DNA of 8,676 nt from Pseudomonadota bacterium (GTDB taxonomy: Bacteria > Myxococcota_A > Bradymonadia > UBA4248). The stretch covers positions 1 to 8,676 of the forward strand of contig WQTY01000073.1 in NCBI GenBank assembly GCA_009786045.1, in the 5' to 3' direction. The position numbers and the translations under genes are program-made. Positions 5,850-8,676 of the stretch are shown here, piece by piece (position 1 is the stretch's first letter; each line of letters starts with the position of its first letter). A model generated the notes under the pieces. It made no database searches, was not told where the DNA came from, and saw nothing but the letters and a program-made list of their open reading frames with translations.

Positions 5850-8123
5850 TCAATGGTCCTGCAGGTGAGGCGGCAAAGGCACACCCTCCGGCAGATCCTG
5901 CAAGGGCAGATCCTGCGAGATCAGGGGCCTGTGAAACCGTCTGTACTCTTCTTCCGTCAGTGGGGGCAAGCCTTTTTCGGCGCGCAGTGCGTTCGTCAGC
6001 GGCCGAGGAAGATTATCATTCATTAACATGCCAAGTTCCCGGCACTCGGCAATCGTCGCTTCTGTAAGCTGTTCCAGGCCAATGTCCGAATTGTCCCGCT
6101 TGGCATAGAACGCTGCCTTCAAAACGGCCTGCTTGATGTGGCCGCCGCTTATTTCGAAATGCTCACCGAGAAGTCCGTAGGGGATATGCTCGCGTACGGG
6201 CGCACTCTTCGGAATAAGGGAGTCAAAGAGCCGGCCCCGCGTCTGTGCATCGGGCATGGGGAAGTAGATCCGATAGCGGATGCGCCGCTTGAAGGCATCG
6301 TCGAGGTTGGCTTCGACGTTTGTCGTCAACACCGTCACCCCCTCGAAGTTCTCCATGCGCTGCAAAAGGTAGGCTACCTCAAGGTTGGCATAGCGATCGT
6401 TCGTCGACTTGACCGATGTGCGCTTGGCAAAGAGTGCGTCCGCTTCATCGAAGAGCAGCATTACCCGGCCTCGCTCTGCTTCGTCAAAGACGCGGGCCAG
6501 GTTTTTCTCCGTCTCTCCGACGTACCGGTTCATGATCCGCGACAGGTCAATCCGGAAAAGATCCAGGCCAAGGTAATTGGCGATAATGCTCGCTGCCATG
6601 GTTTTACCTGTCCCGGGCGGACCATAAAACAGGACACTCAGCCCGCGCCCATACGGGAAACGCTCGCCAAAGCCCCAGTCCGAATAGATGGTGTCGTGGG
6701 CATCGGCATACAGCAGCACCTCGTCGAACTTGATCCGTTCGGAGTCCGGCAAAATGAGCTGGTCAGGACGAAAGGTTGAGGGCGGCACCAGGTCGGCCAG
6801 ATCGCTGAGCTTGTGGGCAAAGTAGGTGCGGCAGGCTTTGTCGAGGTCGTTGAGGTCGACGTGCCGGCGGCGTGCCACGATGCTGAGGCGTTTTGCCTCT
6901 CCTGCGGCCTGGCGAATCTGTGGCTCCGACATTTCGTAGCGCCGCGATATGGCATCCAGGGCTTCGTCCGACGGCATGCGCTTGTCGTTGACAAAGGCCT
7001 CTGTCCAGAGTGCCACGCGATGCTCCTGCGATGGCAGGGGAATCGATACCTGAGGCCAGCCCGTCGTTAGCTGAACCAGCCAAAGCGTCATAGCCTCGAC
7101 GCCGATCAGAAACTGCTCCCGTCCAAAATAAGACTCCAGCACGATTTGCTGTGAACCGCTGATGAACTCCGGCGGACGTGCGCACCGGAAATAGACAAAA
7201 TCGTTGCCAAGCTTTGCTTCACGGAACAAGTCGGCCAACCGCATCTGCAGCGTATCGGCATCCAGCGTCATCAGGCTGGGCAAGTCCGCGCTGAGGAGAT
7301 TTCGTCCGAGCAGCGTTGCCACCGCATTGGCCGTCTTTTCTTTGCCCGCACCCGAAGGACCGCTCAAAATGGCCGGCATTGTCTGTGTTCGGACAAGCTG
7401 CAATAGCGCTGCCTGGCAGTATGCCGGCAGGTGCAGTTTTGTCAGATCGACCTCCCGGCTTGTGCGATAGGCATAAGAGGATAGCCCCTCGTCGACCGGG
7501 ACATCGAAATGGTTGGGAGATTTTAAAAAATCCAGAACCCGATCGGCGATGATGACTTTGCGGTTGGCAAGGTTTCGGTCGAAACCGTCGTGAGGATGAA
7601 TGCGCTTTTCGACAGACAGCAGGCAATGCCGTCGAAGCGATTCGCTGTACGCAAAACGGCTCAGGTAATGGTCGAACTTATTTTGATTCTGGTTGGCAAG
7701 AATGCGGCAGACTGCCCCCACCGTGCAAACCGTCATGCCATGATCCCCAACCGCAAACCCGCAAAGCTCACAAAGCGCCGGGTTAATGGCCATACCCGCC
7801 AGAAATGCAATGATCTCAATGTCTTCGAGTGTCAGCATGAAACGCGTGTAAAGCTCTGCCAGACCGATGCAGTGCACATCGGGGCGCTCAACCCAGCGCC
7901 CGACAAAGGCGCGCAGTCCGTCATCGTAATTGGGTAAACCCTCAAAGAGCGATGCGTCCACCTGCTTGAGAGCACGGGCTGCCTCCGCCGCCGATATCCC
8001 AAACTCGACGGCAACACTCTCATCCATCAGCCGCTTGTCTACCGTCTCAAGGTAGATGCGGATCTTCAACTGCCCAAAGGCTACGACGCTCGACAAATTC
8101 TGCGTCACTATCTCTTCGCTCAT
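5850..8123 (-). CDS. Two-module AAA+ ATPase, contractile-injection-system (Afp15/Pvc15) type
   Basis: This 757-residue cytoplasmic ATPase has three parts. The N-terminal region (about 1-230) contains a helical/winged-helix-like segment (LTLEDIEIIAFLAGMAINP, then TVCTVGAVCRIL and SLRRHCLLSV) like that in ATPases of extracellular contractile injection systems. A degenerate first AAA module follows, with a Walker-A-like loop SGPSGAGKE (254-262) where Glu replaces the required Ser/Thr and no proper Walker B is seen. The active second module has Walker A GPPGTGKT (501-508), pore-loop/ETEKN segment RYVGETEKNLARVFDEAERG (533-552), Walker B VMLLFDEADALF (554-565), sensor 1 TTN (600-602), arginine-finger region DDAFKRRIRYRI and sensor 2 ISGGHIKQAVLKAAF. 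The DDAFKRRIRYRIYFPMPD pattern is characteristic of the Cdc48-like injection-system group. A Pro/Leu-rich tail ends the protein. The start at 8123 has AAGGA 7 nt upstream. It is first in the operon. No sheath, tube or baseplate gene is in the window, so its actual role is open. Confidence 0.88.
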   Translation of the reverse strand: MSEEIVTQNLSSVVAFGQLKIRIYLETVDKRLMDESVAVEFGISAAEAARALKQVDASLFEGLPNYDDGLRAFVGRWVERPDVHCIGLAELYTRFMLTLEDIEIIAFLAGMAINPALCELCGFAVGDHGMTVCTVGAVCRILANQNQNKFDHYLSRFAYSESLRRHCLLSVEKRIHPHDGFDRNLANRKVIIADRVLDFLKSPNHFDVPVDEGLSSYAYRTSREVDLTKLHLPAYCQAALLQLVRTQTMPAILSGPSGAGKEKTANAVATLLGRNLLSADLPSLMTLDADTLQMRLADLFREAKLGNDFVYFRCARPPEFISGSQQIVLESYFGREQFLIGVEAMTLWLVQLTTGWPQVSIPLPSQEHRVALWTEAFVNDKRMPSDEALDAISRRYEMSEPQIRQAAGEAKRLSIVARRRHVDLNDLDKACRTYFAHKLSDLADLVPPSTFRPDQLILPDSERIKFDEVLLYADAHDTIYSDWGFGERFPYGRGLSVLFYGPPGTGKTMAASIIANYLGLDLFRIDLSRIMNRYVGETEKNLARVFDEAERGRVMLLFDEADALFAKRTSVKSTNDRYANLEVAYLLQRMENFEGVTVLTTNVEANLDDAFKRRIRYRIYFPMPDAQTRGRLFDSLIPKSAPVREHIPYGLLGEHFEISGGHIKQAVLKAAFYAKRDNSDIGLEQLTEATIAECRELGMLMNDNLPRPLTNALRAEKGLPPLTEEEYRRFHRPLISQDLPLQDLPEGVPLPPHLQDH

Positions 8124-8133
8124 GACGATTTCC

Positions 8134-8152
8134 TTGCGCCATCCGGCGCCAA
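8134..8152 (-). promoter_or_regulatory. Leader hairpin abutting the ribosome-binding site of the AAA+ ATPase gene
   Basis: Read on the minus strand, TTGGCGCC, the loop GGAT and GGCGCAA can fold into five G-C pairs plus two A-T pairs around one bulged G. The right arm ends in the AA of the AAGGA Shine-Dalgarno sequence, leaving it partly occluded. It could tune translation of the first operon gene. The pairing is seen; function is inferred. Confidence 0.35.
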
Positions 8153-8175
8153 TAACTCATAACCTGCCTGCCAAA

Positions 8176-8184
8176 ACTCTAGCA
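8176..8184 (-). promoter_or_regulatory. Candidate extended -10 promoter for the AAA+/exported protein/MoxR operon
   Basis: The minus strand carries TGC-TAGAGT (8184 down to 8176), an extended -10 element (TGn plus four of six bases of TATAAT). No good -35 is found at 16-18 bp, which extended -10 promoters can tolerate. Transcription would start near 8169, about 46 nt before the ATG at 8123, with the leader hairpin inside the transcript. Confidence 0.35.
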
Positions 8185-8268
8185 CAGTTTCCCAACAATA
8201 ACGGCATGTTTCTAAAACGAACTATTCTGTGCGAAAATTACTTGGCATTCGGCTCTGTTTATCGCATC

Positions 8269-8297
8269 TTAATATTTGAAGTGTCCTGTGCTAGTAT
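8269..8297 (+). promoter_or_regulatory. Candidate promoter for the Ser/Thr kinase gene
   Basis: TTAATA (8269-8274) and TAGTAT (8292-8297) are 17 bp apart, and TGC directly before the latter makes it an extended -10. The predicted start is near 8304, leaving an approximately 80-nt leader that contains the palindrome at 8347-8364. The 9-mer CTGTGCTAG is shared with the opposing promoter at 8176-8184. Confidence 0.4.
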
Positions 8298-8346
8298 GGG
8301 GCAGGATGCTTTCAGGCATTTTTGTCTGTGGTGTGGATGGATGTGA

Positions 8347-8364
8347 TGCGCAAACTGTTGCGCA
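8347..8364. promoter_or_regulatory. 18-bp perfect palindromic site upstream of the kinase gene
   Basis: TGCGCAA and TTGCGCA form a perfect 7-bp inverted repeat separated by ACTG. It lies 20 bp before the kinase start and about 43 bp after its predicted transcription start. The size and symmetry fit a dimeric repressor operator. Alternatively it forms a small RNA hairpin just before the ribosome-binding site GAGGGG (8368-8373). Confidence 0.4.
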
Positions 8365-8384
8365 ATTGAGGGGTGATTCGAGAG

Positions 8385-8676
8385 GTGGAGATCAAACTGG
8401 AGGGTTTACCTGAGCATTTTGAGCCAATTCGTCATCTGGGCGAAGGTGGCATGGGCGTCGTGTGGTCTGTCTGTGATCGTCGTGTTGACAGAATTGGCGC
8501 ACTCAAGGTGATCCGTCCGCAATCTGGCGTCTCTGCTGTGACGTTGACGCGATTTCAGCGCGAGATACGAAACTTTGCTCAGCTCATCCATCCCTACATC
8601 GTGCAGGTCTATGACGTCGGGTTGATGGCCACGGGCGAGCCATACATTTTTATGGAACAGGTCACCGGCGAGCCGG
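8385..8676 (+). CDS. PknB-like Ser/Thr protein kinase, N-terminal part only
   Basis: The frame is open from 8373 to the right edge; TGA lies in frame at 8367. The GTG at 8385 is chosen because GAGGGG (8368-8373) lies 11 nt upstream. GTG at 8373 is an alternative adding four residues. The 97 codons present show the start of a Hanks-type kinase domain: FEPIRHLGEGGMGVVW, with the glycine-rich loop at residues 19-24 (GEGGMG), the ATP-binding lysine in ALKVI (Lys41), the helix-C glutamate in RFQREI (Glu60), then HPYIVQVYDVG and the hinge-region start EPYIFMEQV. The catalytic loop, activation loop and any transmembrane or sensor domain lie beyond the window. Such kinases phosphorylate Ser/Thr in signalling and are abundant in Myxococcota and relatives. 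The gene is divergent from the AAA+ operon. Confidence 0.92.
   Translation, partial: MEIKLEGLPEHFEPIRHLGEGGMGVVWSVCDRRVDRIGALKVIRPQSGVSAVTLTRFQREIRNFAQLIHPYIVQVYDVGLMATGEPYIFMEQVTGEP

Noticed and set aside
5794..5853. Longer N-terminus for the small exported protein, starting at 5853
   Set aside because: It would put 20 Arg/His-rich residues before the signal peptide and lacks a ribosome-binding site, while the ATG at 5793 has AAGGA at good spacing.
6138..6779. Plus-strand open frame of 213 codons over the large ATPase
   Set aside because: It is a shadow frame of the AAA+ module, with no recognisable protein features.
8134..8364. The hairpin at 8134-8152 and the palindrome at 8347-8364 as two copies of one operator
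   Set aside because: Both contain TTGCGC, but the arms point in opposite directions (TTGCGC...GCGCCAA versus GCGCAA...TTGCGC) and symmetry differs.
1..8676. CRISPR array, insertion sequence, integrase or attachment site at the tRNA
   Set aside because: No regularly spaced repeats, transposase or integrase motifs were seen, and no second copy of the tRNA 3' end was noticed in the window.

Overview
The window looks like a piece of chromosome from a Gram-negative, predatory or complex-lifestyle bacterium of the former Deltaproteobacteria (Myxococcota/Bradymonadota-like). This is an inference from gene types: a multi-TIG lipoprotein with an acidic Asp/Pro/Glu linker, a Hanks-type Ser/Thr kinase, a Cdc48-like AAA+ ATPase of the kind found with contractile injection systems, and an outer-membrane barrel-type protein. 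Base composition is moderately GC-rich, lower than in classic myxobacteria. No single marker here fixes the taxon.

Layout. (1) Positions 1-2117, minus strand: a secreted, probably lipid-anchored protein built from about six IPT/TIG beta-sandwich repeats. It runs off the left edge, so its C-terminus is missing. (2) Positions 2118-2317: a divergent control region with a good sigma70-like promoter for the tRNA and a weaker one for the lipoprotein gene. (3) Positions 2318-2433: an elongator tRNA-Met(CAU) followed by a strong intrinsic terminator. (4) Positions 2467-4267, plus strand: a 279-residue outer-membrane barrel-type protein and then ribF (riboflavin kinase/FAD synthetase) with altered motifs in the kinase half. 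(5) Positions 4351-8123, minus strand and convergent with ribF: a compact three-gene operon. In transcription order it encodes a 757-residue two-module AAA+ ATPase of the CIS-associated (Afp15/Pvc15-like) type, a 157-residue exported helical protein, and a MoxR-family AAA+ ATPase. (6) Positions 8124-8384: a second divergent control region with paired extended -10 elements, a hairpin next to the ATPase ribosome-binding site, and an 18-bp palindrome upstream of the kinase. (7) Positions 8385-8676, plus strand: the N-terminus of a PknB-like Ser/Thr protein kinase, cut by the right edge.

How it may work together. The most distinctive unit is the 4351-8123 operon. It puts two unrelated AAA+ machines on either side of a small envelope protein, without the injection-system structural genes that usually accompany the first ATPase and without the DUF58/VWA/transglutaminase partners that usually accompany MoxR. 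A divergent kinase gene shares its control region. A kinase-linked AAA+ remodelling or chaperone module acting at the envelope is a reasonable hypothesis, but only the gene families and arrangement are seen directly. The ribF, tRNA and terminator parts are ordinary housekeeping content apart from the oddities listed in the findings.
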